Shown: positions 11,274 to 23,187 of the stretch, in pieces
How positions within the stretch are numbered: the stretch's first letter is position 1
Layout: every line of letters starts with the position of its first letter
From: Rhyacophila brunnea
Taxonomy: Eukaryota > Arthropoda > Insecta > Trichoptera > Rhyacophilidae
Assembly: GCA_022495005.1 (NCBI GenBank)
Contig: JAGYXB010000456.1
Coordinates: 1 to 64,000, forward strand
Reading direction: 5' to 3'
Length of the DNA stretch: 64,000 nt
Notes under the pieces: model-generated
What the model saw: the letters and a program-made list of their open reading frames with translations, nothing else
The model's database searches: none
Told to the model about the DNA's origin: nothing
Translations under genes and position numbers: made by a program

Positions 11274-12242
11274 CAATGGCGAAAGGTGGAGGTAGAAGAT
11301 CCGATATAAATGCACAATAAATTATGTCAGGCTAACGTATATTTTTGTATTAATCTAAGACAGCAATTTGCAGATCGTTTTGGTTAGTTTTTAAAAATCA
11401 ATTAAATCCTGCCTTTATCAACCATACTAGTTCAGGCGTGCTATCAGCAATCCGAAAACAATAGTAGGTACACACTTTTTCTGTCATACTTATTTGTTTT
11501 CATTGAATTAAGAATACTTATAACAGATTATCTTGGTTATTTTTTTTAAATTCATTAAACACGGCCTAAATCTAAAACCTAAACTAAAAGAGATAAAACA
11601 CATTAAATATCTAAAACTATGTATGATGTAATGGCATAATTTTAGAAATTTTATATATGAAGCGCCTAGTTTCAAAAGCCCCTAAAATGATTTTAGGTAG
11701 TTCTGAGAAAAATGAGCAAAACGATTTTAGGTAGTTTTGAGAAAAATGAGAAAAAATCACATCTATTAAATTTGTGAACTTTATGTATTTATTTTTTAAT
11801 TCGTTACATTCTAAAGAGTATTTTGGCTTTCCATTTTAGGGGTATTTGAAAGGCACACCCAACCATTTTAGCGGGTTTTGAAATTTACCCTTATTTTTGA
11901 TCATACGATATTGACGGTTTTTGGCGTTTTTTAAAGTTCAATCTTTGGCCATCATATAGGTAACAAAGATATCCATTTAAATACATATCTAACTCAAAAA
12001 TTTTCAAAAACCGTTTTATGGGCTTTTAAAACTAGGCGCTTCATATAGACAAATATTTATTGACTATAATCTAATACTGGCTTGGTGTAAGCAAGGTTTA
12101 ATCATTTAAAAAAAGAACCAATACTATCTGCATATTGTTGTAGCCTTAGTTCAATGAAAACAAATAATAAATATGACTGATAAAGTTTAATGTGTACTAT
12201 TTATGTCGGATCTTCACAGCCTACCTCCACCTTTCGCCAGTG
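11274..12242. mobile_element. Fold-back element, copy 1 (CAGTGGCGAAGGGTGG family), interrupted
   Basis: The outer arms are the family TIR: CAATGGCGAAAGGTGGAGG on the left and CCTCCACCTTTCGCCAGTG on the right. Inside come the family blocks (AAATGCACAATAAA, GGTTAGTTTTTAAAAATCA) in opposite orientations at the two ends. A separate MITE occupies 11,658-12,043, so the element without the insert is about 580 bp, matching the uninterrupted copies. Confidence 0.75.
11658..12043. mobile_element. MITE nested in fold-back copy 1
   Basis: TGAAGCGCCTAGTTT at 11658 is matched by AAACTAGGCGCTTCA ending at 12043, with TA on both outer sides (11656-11657, 12044-12045). The next inner blocks AAAAGCCCC and GGGCTTTTAAA also pair. 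Near the left end is a direct duplication of about 31 bp built on GATTTTAGGTAGTT followed by GAGAAAAATGAG (about 11,690-11,752). Confidence 0.75.
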
Positions 12243-12988
12243 CTGAGTTCACCTTTATATTTATTATTATGACGACAAATCTTTATTTGACAAAACTTAA
12301 AGAAAATATAATTATTTGTCGATAAAAATATTATTTTTTTAAACATTTATTTGTCTTTCCACACAAGCAAAACAAACTGATACTTACGTGTTAAACACTA
12401 TTATACCAACTGTATTTTTTAGAAGTGGCCACACTAATTATTTATTTTTTTGAATATTTCTATAGGCGGAAATACGGGTACGGGTTACTTAAAATTCATT
12501 ACTCTGAACAGATTATTATTCTTAAATATACACATTTTAGTTTTAATATACCGACATATATAATTGCGTTACTTATTCATTTTATATTATCAAGGTTGTA
12601 ACAAATACCGCAACAAAGCTTTGTAGTAAAACAATGGCCCATCAGTGAAACCTAATTAAACGTTGTAAACACTTTTTTGCAGGTTTTACATGTAAAACCG
12701 GTTTATTACTCAAGATGCATCATACCTGAAATTGTTTGTGTAAAATAAAACACGTATTATTACACAATAAAATCTTTTACTACGACGTCATGGGAGTAGT
12801 TTTGTGATCATATTTTATATTTCGTAATGGAACTAAATTTTTTATGCTTTTAATTTAAAAATCAGTTAGAACATGGATAGGAGTTAAGTTCAATTAAACA
12901 ATGGTACATAATTCATTAATAAATTAACCTGAACGAATATTTAAGAGTTTTTATAATTCAGTAATTTGACAATACATGTTTTTTGACA

Positions 12989-13225
12989 ATGTTCGATCTT
13001 ATGAAAATGGTACGGGCCTCACAGAGTGGAAGTTCGTATTAACAGTTTTTTTTTGTTTTACGAGAAATCGATGTTTGCGATTTCTTTAACCTATTAGCTC
13101 TACATTCTGACTCCAAACACATATTGAAAAACAGTATATTGTGTATTTGCAGGACCCAGGAGTCGAATCTAGGACGCACGACATTATAAACCGACGTGTT
13201 AGGGGTTAAAGGATTAAACACACAG
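12989..13225 (-). mobile_element. tRNA-derived SINE, family 2 (copy a)
   Basis: Read on the minus strand it contains the tRNA-like B-box region (TATAATGTCGTGCGTCC, GATTCGACTCCTGGGTC), the linker AAACACAATATA-type sequence, AACCTATTAG in complement, and the family tail (CCTCACAGAGTGG on the plus strand). It is about 240 bp and diverged. Confidence 0.65.
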
Positions 13226-13364
13226 CACTGTAGTTGCAGCGCGCCAACGCAAGTCTTCGTTGATTCCAAATGCATCCGATTAGGATAGGATTAAAAAAAA
13301 AACAATTTGAAATTCAAATAGAATACATTTAGAATCAAGTAAAACCTGCATCGACGCACTTCAA

Positions 13365-13415
13365 CTGCAGTGATGTTGAGCCCTTAGCCGCTCGGCCATC
13401 GTGCGCCTATCCGAA
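13365..13415 (-). repeat. tRNA-like head fragment
   Basis: The minus strand reads GGCGCACGATGGCCGAGCGG followed by CTAAGGGCTCAACATCACTG. This is a tRNA 5' half of the Leu/Ser type with a clear A box (TGGCCGAGCGG). There is no B box in the right place, so it is probably a SINE head remnant. Confidence 0.45.
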
Positions 13416-13644
13416 ATGGCATGAATTAGTTAGTTAGTGCTAATCAAATTCAATCAAGTTCGAAAATTGTTTTCGAACATTTAAATGCAAACATTTACAA
13501 TTGTTTCCACACAAACTACCTTAAATTATTGTTTTTTCCGCAGATGGGAAACATTTTTCCTCATTTATAATATTATATTTTTTTATTATCAACAACGTAT
13601 TATCTCCATTATATTTTATTTGTCACTAGCAATAACTATGTTGC

Positions 13645-13785
13645 TTATTGGGTCTCGGGTGTGAATTCTGGGTCTGACAAATTCATATAAGTATTATTTT
13701 GTTTTGTATATGTGCATTTGAATCAACAACACGAATAAAACAAGTTGCGCAAGTGGCTAACATTCATGGGAATCCATCCACCCCC
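13645..13785 (+). mobile_element. tRNA-derived SINE, family 2 (copy b, degraded)
   Basis: GGGTGTGAATTCTGGGTCTG matches the B-box segment of better copies. GCAAGTGGCTAACATTCAT further on matches the body segment GCAAGTGGCTAACATCCAT. The tail is missing. Confidence 0.55.
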
Positions 13786-14539
13786 TGCCCACTTTTAGCC
13801 TCTCCAACCCGACCCTTCGACAGAGCTTTTATTCTCTCCAAAAAATAAGATCGACACACCCATTTTATTATATTTTCATCTGAAAACTTACGAAGAATTA
13901 ATTATTTAAAGACGTATGTTTGGAGTACCGGATCGCTTCCACACTTTATTAAAATTGATTGTCAACGCAACCGATTGCCGAGTGACAACGTGTCAAAAAA
14001 TTGGTATTGATAATTTTATTCGGGTTGAAACCCCCCGTATTACGTTGTACATTATAAGTATTGTGTTTTATATTAATTAATACCTCTATATTAGGATTAT
14101 TGTCACAACAAGACACTAGTGGTTGTTAATTTCTAATTTGTACAGGATAAATCCATTAAAATTGATGCATACTTTCCATACATAGGTTTTTCTTGTAAAA
14201 ATCAATGATCTCAATAACTGTGAATACCGAATCTATTATCACTAATATCTTGTATTCGTTAATTTATTTATTATGATATGAATATTCTACATTGCCGATC
14301 CCTTACTTGTACACTTGGGAGGAAGTGATCGGCAAAATAAGAAGACATCAAAATTGATGCAAGTTCACATAACGTGTTCTTGCACGTTCAACGGAACGAA
14401 TTCGCCTAACGGCAAGGCAAGCCAATCTATCTGAAACCTGCCTTTTCAATTATCATAAGTAGGTATAGCTGGTGTACAATACAAAGACATTGTACATCAA
14501 TAGATTAATGCACAATTGCACAGATAGTATATAGTTATT

Positions 14540-14580
14540 AGTGTGCATAGTGCCTAAAGATGCTGAAAGCCGGTTAGCAA
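14540..14580 (+). repeat. Dispersed repeat with hammerhead-like core, copy 3 (remnant)
   Basis: GTGTGCATAGTGCCTAAAGA followed by TGCTGAAAGCCGG is a mutated version of the core seen at 37.8 and 57.2 kb. Only about 40 bp is recognisable. Confidence 0.4.
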
Positions 14581-15200
14581 AATACGACTAAAGTTGTGAT
14601 CAAATTGAGATGCATGTCACGTCACTGTCACGCTGTCACGGCGACAAATTTAGTTAATGGTTTCGTCATTCTGCAGAAAAATTTGAACGATCACCACCTC
14701 TCTAAATTTAATTATAGAGAGTGCCAACTCTAATGTATTAGTATTTTGAATTATTATTAATTATTCATGCAAATTTCAATTAATTTTAACAGCTCCTACG
14801 TGTGCGTACGTTAAAATTACTTGCAATATTATATCCATAGATAATGTCCATAGACAATATTCTTATAGAAAATACATAGTGCCAACCACTAAAAACAAAA
14901 AACGTGATTTTGACATGATTCGAAAAAGTGTAGACATCTAGAAAATGCTAAAAACGTTCAAAACGTCATGCAGGTGTCGATTCAGTGCAGTTCAACGTGA
15001 GGTGACCACATTGTTGTTTTGGTGGTTTTAGCAGATTTTCCCAACTGACAATGTTCGTTTAAAGGTTGAAAATGTGCTACGGGATGGGACCATTACTCTG
15101 ATAACATTTCAAACACCAAGAAAAACGACATTACACACTTTTTTCCCGTAGCGGCGGCTTACTGTGACGTCACGTGACATATATATTTCGCGCTTAAAAG

Positions 15201-15718
15201 TCATCATCATCGTTATCATAAGCCGACGTCAATCTACTGCTGGATGAAAGCCTCCCCATAGCGCACCATTCACTCTTATCGAACCCTAGTTCTTTGATGC
15301 CACGTATGTTTACCAAAATTTACGAGTTAGTCTATCCAGCGAGTTTTAGGAAATCCCTGTGGGCGTTTAATGCCCCGTGGATACTACTGTACAACGGCAT
15401 TTCAACTTATTGCAATTTCATGTGCTTAGCGACCTCTATCACATCGCGTACCCTTGTCTGCTTCCTTATACATTGGGTTATTTTGTGATTTTTACGCGGT
15501 GTGCCCAACATGCACCGTTCCATGCAACGTTATGCTAATCGTAATTTTTGGATTTCGGTTACATTTGGAGTCCATGTGCGCGTTGTTAGCACACATTGGT
15601 TAAACACTTTACGCTGATCTCACAATGGGAGGTCACTTTTGAAGATATTATTTAGGCGCCCAAATGCACTCCATGTCAGTTTGGTTCTGCGAGCAATTTC
15701 GATTCTCACTCCTTAAAT
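15201..15718 (-). pseudogene. RTE-clade LINE 3' end, C-terminal RT region (copy 1)
   Basis: On the minus strand, broken frames give recognisable pieces of the C-terminal part of an RTE-type endonuclease/reverse transcriptase. In order they are a WSAFGRLNNIFKSDLPL segment, RKVFNQCVL, MERCMLGTPRK and TRVRDVIEVAKHMKL. The copy ends in the family 3' end (CATCCAGCAG, then GATGATGATGA). The same order and wording recur at 28.88, 29.68 and 32.51 kb. Several stops and frameshifts are present and only the last part of the element survives, as is usual for 5'-truncated LINEs. It makes no protein. Confidence 0.8.
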
Positions 15719-16476
15719 CTTAAACCAAATAGAATGTTAATTCAAATAACAACCCCTAATCTATTACCAAGTACCTAAGATATTATTAATTAAAAAAAAA
15801 ATCAAAACATAAACTGTAGAAACTAAAGGTTAAAATTGTTATTTTCAGTTACCTACATAATACTTATATAATAAAATACCAACGTTTCCCTAACATCAAA
15901 GCTCAAAACACACCTCTATAAATAGTGGAGAACAAAGAAGAAAGCTCCCGATACACCGAAAAGTTTTTCAGTATACATCGTCGCAAAAGAAATAAAGAAA
16001 AAAACTTCCGAGCGAATAAACTACCTATTTAGATTCTGGCAGCTCAGCTATCTTCTAAATCTATTGCAGAAGATAAGCGATAAATTTTAATGTTTCAGAA
16101 GCACTGCTCGAGATAATAAAGTTTGGCGATAACGATCTTTACGCTTTATTTGCACGAGCAAGTGGAAAACAGATGCGATTTTAGACTAACTAACCTTGCA
16201 TATTATTATTACCTACTCGTGAATTACAAAGTCGTTAAACTTAATTTAATGGAACAGTTAACTTGAAGCACATAAACGGGGCATAATTTTAAGGCAAACG
16301 ATTTTCCAATTTGCGAATTTGTTTAATCTTGTTAAAATAAATTAACAACTTGTACATTTTATTTCATCAGATATACCTACATAGAATAAAATGTTATTTT
16401 AATATATCGTCACCAAATTATTTCTACACTCTACAGTTATTATATTTCTGCACGGTTAAGTTTTAACGTTGCTTTA

Positions 16477-16655
16477 GACCCGTTTCACACATGACACCTA
16501 TGTGACGCTACCGACGAGGCGAGATTCTGTATTTACATTTATAAATAAATGCGACACAAGTGTGTCTCCGTCTGAACGCGCCCATTCGGTTAAGTGTAAA
16601 TGCGGAATCTCGCCACGCCGGTGGCTTGGCACAGGTATCCTGTGTGAAACGGGTC
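16477..16655. mobile_element. 179-bp MITE with TTA duplication
   Basis: GACCCGTTTCACACA at 16477 is matched by TGTGTGAAACGGGTC ending at 16655. TTA lies directly outside both ends (16474-16476, 16656-16658), as for PIF/Harbinger elements. Inner blocks GGCGAGATTC and GAATCTCGCC also pair. No coding content. Confidence 0.75.
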
Positions 16656-17194
16656 TTAGACTTTTGTCCAACTTCAAGTAGGCTGTTATCTACTTACTAT
16701 TCAGTATGAAAACTGGCTACCATACTCGCGCGACTGCATATAGGCAGGTGGGGATGGAATAACGCAAATATTCCATTGACATTCTTCAACTTTAACAAAC
16801 GTATTATATTTGACAGAGGCGTTCAAAATTAAACGGCGCCTTTCTTCAACCATCACAAAATACTCAATTTCCCATTCGTCGTGAAAATTATATGTTTTCA
16901 CACATCGTCAAACTATACTCATACTGTATAAAGAGCCTAAAGGATGATGGTAAGTGGTAACTACAATTCAGTTTAAAACGCGGACAAACACATCTTCTCT
17001 TTCTCTTGCTTCTGCGGGAGAGTAATGCAATACGAATCAATTAGTGATATGACGAGGTTACGCGGACTTTCTCATGGTTAACTTGAAAATTACTTTCACG
17101 CAAGCTGGTTAAATAAATAGTGGTTGGAATAATTATGATGGCCCTCATTCCTTATCTCCCACATACCTCCAAATCCCTTATTATTGTCACAAGA

Positions 17195-17458
17195 CCAGGC
17201 GACCAGCAGTCACAGGTCATGATCGACCGCGATGAAAGTTAGCTCAGTTATTTCAAGACAGCCGACGCGTCTAAGATTGTTAAAGCTATCGAGCTCTATT
17301 TGATACGATACGAACGAGGTTACTACAGAGTGACTTAAAACGCATATGTTTGACCTTCGTTGCGCTAAATCTGATACGGTTTGAGCAAATACCCCTAGAT
17401 CCATAATCCACCAACCAGCAGTCTTTAAATTACAGTCCACTGCTAAAAGCACGACCAT
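17195..17458 (-). repeat. Dispersed repeat with shared reading frame, copy 1
   Basis: A minus-strand open frame of 82 codons (17,458 to 17,210) includes a QTVSDLAQRRSN segment followed by LSHSVV. The repeat at 35,245-35,660 gives QTVTDLVQRRSN and LNHSIV in the same place. Both share flanking DNA (CAGTGGACTGTA, GGATTATGGATCTAGG-type, CTGGTCTTGTGA). I do not recognise the protein. Shared wording across two diverged copies suggests a transposon coding region, possibly a retroelement. 35.2 kb carries extra sequence between the two blocks. Confidence 0.5.
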
Positions 17459-17462
17459 CTAG

Positions 17463-17670
17463 AATATTGGCTATTTCCAAAATTTTTTTTGTCGCTGGCA
17501 TCCTGTAAACCGAGAAAAACTATGTTTTATTTAGACATGAATTTTATATCAGTACTATACGACCCAAACAGATTGGACGGTCTTTAATATACTGCCATAT
17601 ATTTCCGATATAACATTTGCCGGTGAAGTGTGATACGGCGAACTGCATACGTATAAGTTTCCGGGCACCT
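17463..17670 (+). repeat. Dispersed repeat, copy 1 (pair with 58.72-59.22 kb)
   Basis: Blocks in order are GGCTATTTCCAAAATTTT, TTAGACATGAATTTTATATC, GGTCTTTAATATACTGCC and GTATAAGTTTCCGGGCAC. The complements of all four are found at 58,717-59,215 in reverse order, where a SINE splits them. The GTACGTATGCA / TTTCCGG end motif also resembles the ends of the inverted-repeat element at 56,041-56,392. Confidence 0.6.
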
Positions 17671-18039
17671 ATTACCTATTTTTACCTATTTACATATTGG
17701 CCTGCATATAGAATGGAGGTTTTATTAACAATTCGTTTAAACCATTGGATCCTTATAATAATACATTGAAAAAAACATCATGGACCTTTCCCCACGGTGG
17801 AATCAGACATCTTCATAGACAGCCGGTTTAACAACTCGATTACATCCATAGTTAAGCATAACTCATGATACTATTTCTAAAACTCAGGGATATTTTCCTT
17901 TCAGGATATTATGATCATAACGGGCTACTGGAGAAGAACTTCTATTCAACGATGGTTCCGACCAATCCAGAACGGCTGCCAGCCCTAGACTCAGCCAACA
18001 CATAGTCACTTAGCTCTTCTATTCTGGAGGAAGTGCATC

Positions 18040-18140
18040 ATTAGCCGTCTATGATTAGCGCAGTGGTTTGCGTGCCATCGCAACTAAACGCTCGTATCCC
18101 ATTCACATCCCGCCAATAATAACAGTAAGTACACTTCGTG
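18040..18140 (+). repeat. Possible degraded tRNA-like SINE head
   Basis: TAGCGCAGTGGTTTGCG resembles an A box and CGCTCGTATCCC a weak B box at tRNA-like spacing. Nothing else supports it. Confidence 0.25.
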
Positions 18141-18886
18141 CCACGTAGTAATTCCGGCAACAGTCCGAAAAGAAAATTATTTAGCTCAATTATTAATATT
18201 GATTATATCTAATAATATAATACTAAATAATTGAATGATAGAAGCTATCAATGCTTACAAAATGATAATAAAATACCATACATATACAGTAGGTATTTAC
18301 ATCTACCTATAGAATTCATAAGTACAGTTAAATAATGATCGTTACCCGTTTGACCTGTTTAAATGGACATAAGGAACCTACAAAATAAATACATCTACAA
18401 AATACTTACGTCAATACAACATAATACGTTGTAAATAATTGAATGGGTGATTGGAAAAAGGATAATATTCCAGTTACCCTAGTTTTTGGTAAAACAAAAA
18501 AAAACCGATTTCTGAAGAAACTATAAGTTTTTTTGAAATAGTTACTGTTACTTAATTGTAGACCTAACCTATAAATATTTAATTAAAAATAAATAAGTTA
18601 AAATAGCCCATATTTTATTAAGTATTAAATTGAAGGTGCTAGAGTGCTTGGACCGGAATTTTAAAGTGAGTCAACCTATACGGCTATTGATCTCATCATG
18701 GGCGGATTTTAAAATGTCGTCATCCACGGAAGTTCTGTATTAAGTGACGTTTAAAAAATTTGTCAAAAATTGGATCACTGACTAGATAATAGTGTCATTA
18801 TTTCTGATTCTGATTTATTAAGAATACTAGAACGGAGCTAAAATGCCCACCGGCTGCAAAATACGGTTGATATGAACCATATCATT

Positions 18887-19922
18887 GACGAAGGGTGGAG
18901 GTAGGCTGTTAAGATCTACCATAAATAGTGCACACTTAACTTTGTCAGTCATACGTATTTGTTTCCATTGAAATAAGACTACAATTATTTTCAGATAGTG
19001 TTGGTTAGTTTTTAAAATTCAATTATTAAATCCTGCGAAAACCAGGCCATAATAAAATGTATTATTTAATAATAATTAATAGTCAAAAAATACTCGTCTA
19101 TCTATAAAATATCTAAAATTATGCAATTAAATCATACATAACTTTGAATATTTTATAGATATAATAATATTTTGTATTTATTATAGTTTGGTTTAGGCAG
19201 GACTTCATGAGTTTAAAAAATTGTGTAATAATATGTGTTCTTAATCCAACAAAAACAAGTAAGTATGAATGAAAAAGTGTGCACAATTTTTTCGTATCGC
19301 CCAAAATATACCAACACTATTATGGTTTGGTTTAGGCAGGGTTTAATTGATTTTTAAAAAATAACAAATAAAATCTGTAAATTGTAGTCTTAGTTCAATA
19401 AAAACGAATACGTATGAACATACATAATTTCGAAAAACACTTTCTGAGAGAGTATATTATAACCAACAGAAAAAATCTTTTTTGAAAAAAGAAAGCCACC
19501 CCGACGGGGAATCGAGCCCTGTATCTCCCGGGATTACGCCCCATCCGTCGCATTTACCAATATGCTACGGAGTGACATACTAATTGCGACAAATTTTAAC
19601 TGTTGGTCAATTTTAATACCTACTCATCAGCACTCTTCCAAATCAAGCTACTTTGGCAATCGATTTTTGTCTCTTACTTTTTTTTACTTTTTCTTGGCTT
19701 ACTTTTTTCAAAAAAGATTTTTTCTGTTGGTTATAATATACTCTCTCAGAAAGTGTTTTTCAAAATTATGTATGTTCAATAATTAGAATGATAAATTCTT
19801 AAATCTTGTGAATTATTCGTTGAATAAAAGAAATAGCTAATTATGAATACGTATGAATAACAAAATTTAATGAGCACTATTTATGGCGGATCTTGACAGC
19901 CTACCTCCACCCTACGCTACTG
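18887..19922. mobile_element. Fold-back element, copy 2, interrupted by retroposon
   Basis: It starts GACGAAGGGTGGAGGTAGG and ends CCTACCTCCACCCTACG. Internal family blocks (GGTTAGTTTTTAAAATTCAA, GTGCACAC, ATAATATTTTGTATTTATTA) alternate in orientation. The tRNA-hairpin retroposon with its 13-bp target duplication sits at 19,406-19,857 inside the right arm, so the retroposon is younger than this element. Confidence 0.75.
19419..19844 (+). mobile_element. tRNA-hairpin retroposon, inner segment inverted (copy c)
   Basis: GAATACGTATGAA at 19406-19418 is repeated exactly at 19845-19857, a 13-bp target duplication. The element opens with CATACATAATTTCGAAAAAC, which is the complement of its own later stretch near 19,750-19,772. 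An antisense tRNA-like domain (about 19,492-19,575, complement of GGTTCGATTCC-type B box) and its conserved flank follow. The sense tail comes last (CTCTCAGAAAGTG, ATTATGTATGTTCAATAATT, CTTGTGAATTATTCG, TGAATAAAAGAAATAG). Compared with 44,911-45,287 the inner part is inverted while both ends keep their orientation. Confidence 0.8.
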
Positions 19923-21085
19923 CCAGATACACATGGTCCTGATTTACGTCTAGTGTTTATCAACCCTTAGGTACTAAAGCAGACTGATTGACGAAGAATC
20001 GTGATACTAAAAAGGTTTACTGAAATACAGTAATTGCGTTTTGTTAGACAACGTTTCTTAAATAAACCTGTTGTTCGTATTTTTATTGCAACACTTTAAA
20101 ATTTATGATATTAGAATTTAAGCATCTCTATCCGTGTTGAGAAAATAAAATTTCATGAGAACAATGAACATAGCGTGTTTTTATTAAGCAATTAATAACA
20201 TAAACTGTTCGGTACGTAAATAATTTTTTATTCATGTTACCATAGATGGGAAAAAAACTATAATAAAAGATTCAACGAATAAAACTAATAGATATTATTT
20301 TATAATGCCACTGTTTTAAAATTTATTACTGAGTGAGTAAATAGTAAGTATCGTGGGTGTGGTAAATAATAAGAATTTTTAAGAATTCAAATCAATTAAT
20401 AACAAGACTCCCAATTAATAATTGGACATTTAAAAACAATCTCCAATTTAAAATTATGTTTATATATTCTTACCAAAAATAAAAACAGTATTATTTTTCA
20501 AATGTTTCAAAAGGCCGTTTCATAGTATCATCCACGTGGCATTCCAGGGAAGATGCATGGATGCCCATATTATGCTCCATTTAAAAAGCGGACATGAATA
20601 AAGAAGATGAAAAGATTGAAAGCGATTCGGATTAACAATCTATATTAATTTAGACGATAAAACAAATGAATCCGTTTAAGACTAAGCACATTGGAGGATT
20701 AATTTATTTATTGTTAGGCATTTCTTAAGTTTAATGAACCAGGTACCGTTTAAAGGTCGAGAAAGAAGAATTTACGGTATCTTTGTGAACTAAGCTTGAA
20801 TAATCTGTAAACATTATAGGAAATATGTAGGATGTTATTTGTATTTTCCCTTTTTACAAATGTATCAATACCATAAAAGAGTTATTCTAAAAATACTAAT
20901 TATTAAGATATTACTTCACCATATAATGCTCCATTTTCAGAACATAAAGTCATCACAAAATCATGTCAAACACGTCAACCATGGAGCATGTAGATCACCC
21001 TTGTAGCATCACTGCAGGATAAGAGAGTATTGGGTATCATGGATTATGTGGATTTAGACCGATTATGATATAATTGATATCTGTC

Positions 21086-21270
21086 AACCTATCTGATGCC
21101 CACGGATGCCGAGAGGCTACGTGTCTGGTGCGTGGGTCTGGAAAATTCACATGTTGTTTTTCAATGTGTGATTGGACCCAGAGCACGGGCCTATATTGAG
21201 AAGGTTGCTAACATCCATTTCTTGTAAAGAAAATTATTAAAACAAACAAACAAAAACAACCTTCATCGAA
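21086..21270 (+). mobile_element. tRNA-derived SINE, family 2 (copy c)
   Basis: GATGCCGAGAGGCTACGTG gives a Leu/Ser-like A box. TGGGTCTGGAAAATTCACAT, then GGTTGCTAACATCCATTTCT and an A-rich tail follow in family order. The B box is damaged. Confidence 0.6.
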
Positions 21271-22070
21271 CATCGAAGATAAAACATTAAAAAATCTATC
21301 TATTTTAGATGGTTTTATATTAGCTAAAATATTCTCCGCAGTTTCAATTTAAAATTTAAATTCAATGACAGACAAAATAATAATATGAGCTACGACAAAA
21401 TGCTGCCAAAATTTTAATTTTCTTGACACAATATTGCATCAACATTTTTGTTATTTCATACCTTCTTATTTAATTTTCGATCACTGTACATTATGCCCTT
21501 CATGCAACGTAATGTGAAATTATACTTGTTTCGCGTGTTTTTCATTTTTTGTACAGTTAAATACTCTCTAGTTGTTATCTGAAGTTCATTGCCATAGTTT
21601 TGGTTGAAGCATACTAAAATTCATAATAGGTACGTACGTATGAAGAAACCACATAGATTATCAAATTATCCATCCGCTGGTATCTTATGAAAAGAGTAAT
21701 CAAATTATCCACGAAGTTTTTACGTGTATCTACAACGTACCTATGAGTTTTCATTTTATAATAATTATTGTGTGAAGAAAAATATTACATTCCATAAGGT
21801 CAATGTAATATTAGGCTATAAACATTAGTAGTCAACAAAATTAACATTATTATTATCACGCCAGTTACTGTGATGTTCCCTTAGGTTACCCAGCCCATTA
21901 AAAAGCAAATATTTGAGTCAATATGCACTACGTCATCTTCATATTTCGGCTATTCATAGAATCATCAACATTATATCTAATTCAAATATTATTTTTTTTG
22001 AAAATTGATACTATATAACCAGTACAAACAATATAATTGATAAATATCCGCCAGATTTAATTTTTTTTGA

Positions 22071-22140
22071 CCATGTCCGATCCTAATAGGATCATATGGG
22101 CCTCCACAGAGTGGAGGCTTGTATTAACAGATTTCATTTA
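22071..22140 (-). mobile_element. tRNA-derived SINE, family 2 (copy d, 3' end only)
   Basis: GACCATGTCCGATCCTAATA and GGGCCTCCACAGAGTGGAGG are the complement of the family 3' end. The rest is missing, cut after about 70 bp. Confidence 0.65.
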
Positions 22141-23187
22141 CCTGTCATAAATTATAAATGCACATTGTATAAAGGTCGTCTTATTCCATTATTAACTAAA
22201 GATATAGATCTAAAAGTATATGTGACAAAGAGCGATATACTGAATTGTGACCAAAGGATAATGAAACTAAAGGATGAGATCAAGATATTATTGTGAATTC
22301 TTGGCTGTTAGAATGTACATACATACTCATATGATTATAATTAAGTTTTTATACATTTTTGATCATTTTATTGATTAAAAAAATAGCGAATAACGATGAT
22401 GAAACCTTATTAGACTTCTTTATGTAGCAAAATATGCGTTTTTCTTTTACTTACCGTATTATTGTCAATCTCGTATGGTAACCCACGATGACATCATCGA
22501 AATGGACGGAATTTATTAGCATCGTGAAGAGAATGTTAAGTAAAGTTTTGAAATATTTTTTTAAATGTTTTTGACAATAAACTCATTCTTAAACGGAAAT
22601 AACTACACCTATAAGTTATATTTAGATCTTTCTGAGGTTATAGCCCGACACATTTATCAACATAAATAATTCAGAGCTACCTGTCAACACAATTTCAATT
22701 GAGTTCTACCACGTGAACACAAATTCAATCAATATAAAAGAATAATTAAATTTAATTAATTGGTAATATTATAAATACAAATCTTTTGAAATCTCAAAAA
22801 AGAATATTAATCTCTAAACTTTCACTGTACATATTACGGAATCAGATAAAAAAAAATATAACAATAAAACTTCTTTCACTAAATCATCAATCAAAAAATA
22901 ATAGCCATTTAATATGAAATTTGCTGTATGTTTTCTTGTTGATATTTGTTTGCAGTATATAGGTACGATGATCTTTTTATTATGCAGTCTAGGCACCTAG
23001 TATTGGATGTATTACTATATAGCGTGCTACCCGGAGCAATTTAGTAAAGCTGCACTCATACAAATAACAGAAGTTTTAAGCCTCAAAATGCGGCTTTTCC
23101 CTCTGCTACGTTTACCGTTGATCTTTCCTTGGATGAGTTAGGGAATGATGTCCTTTTGTTATCTCATAATTTAGAAAGATACTTTAA

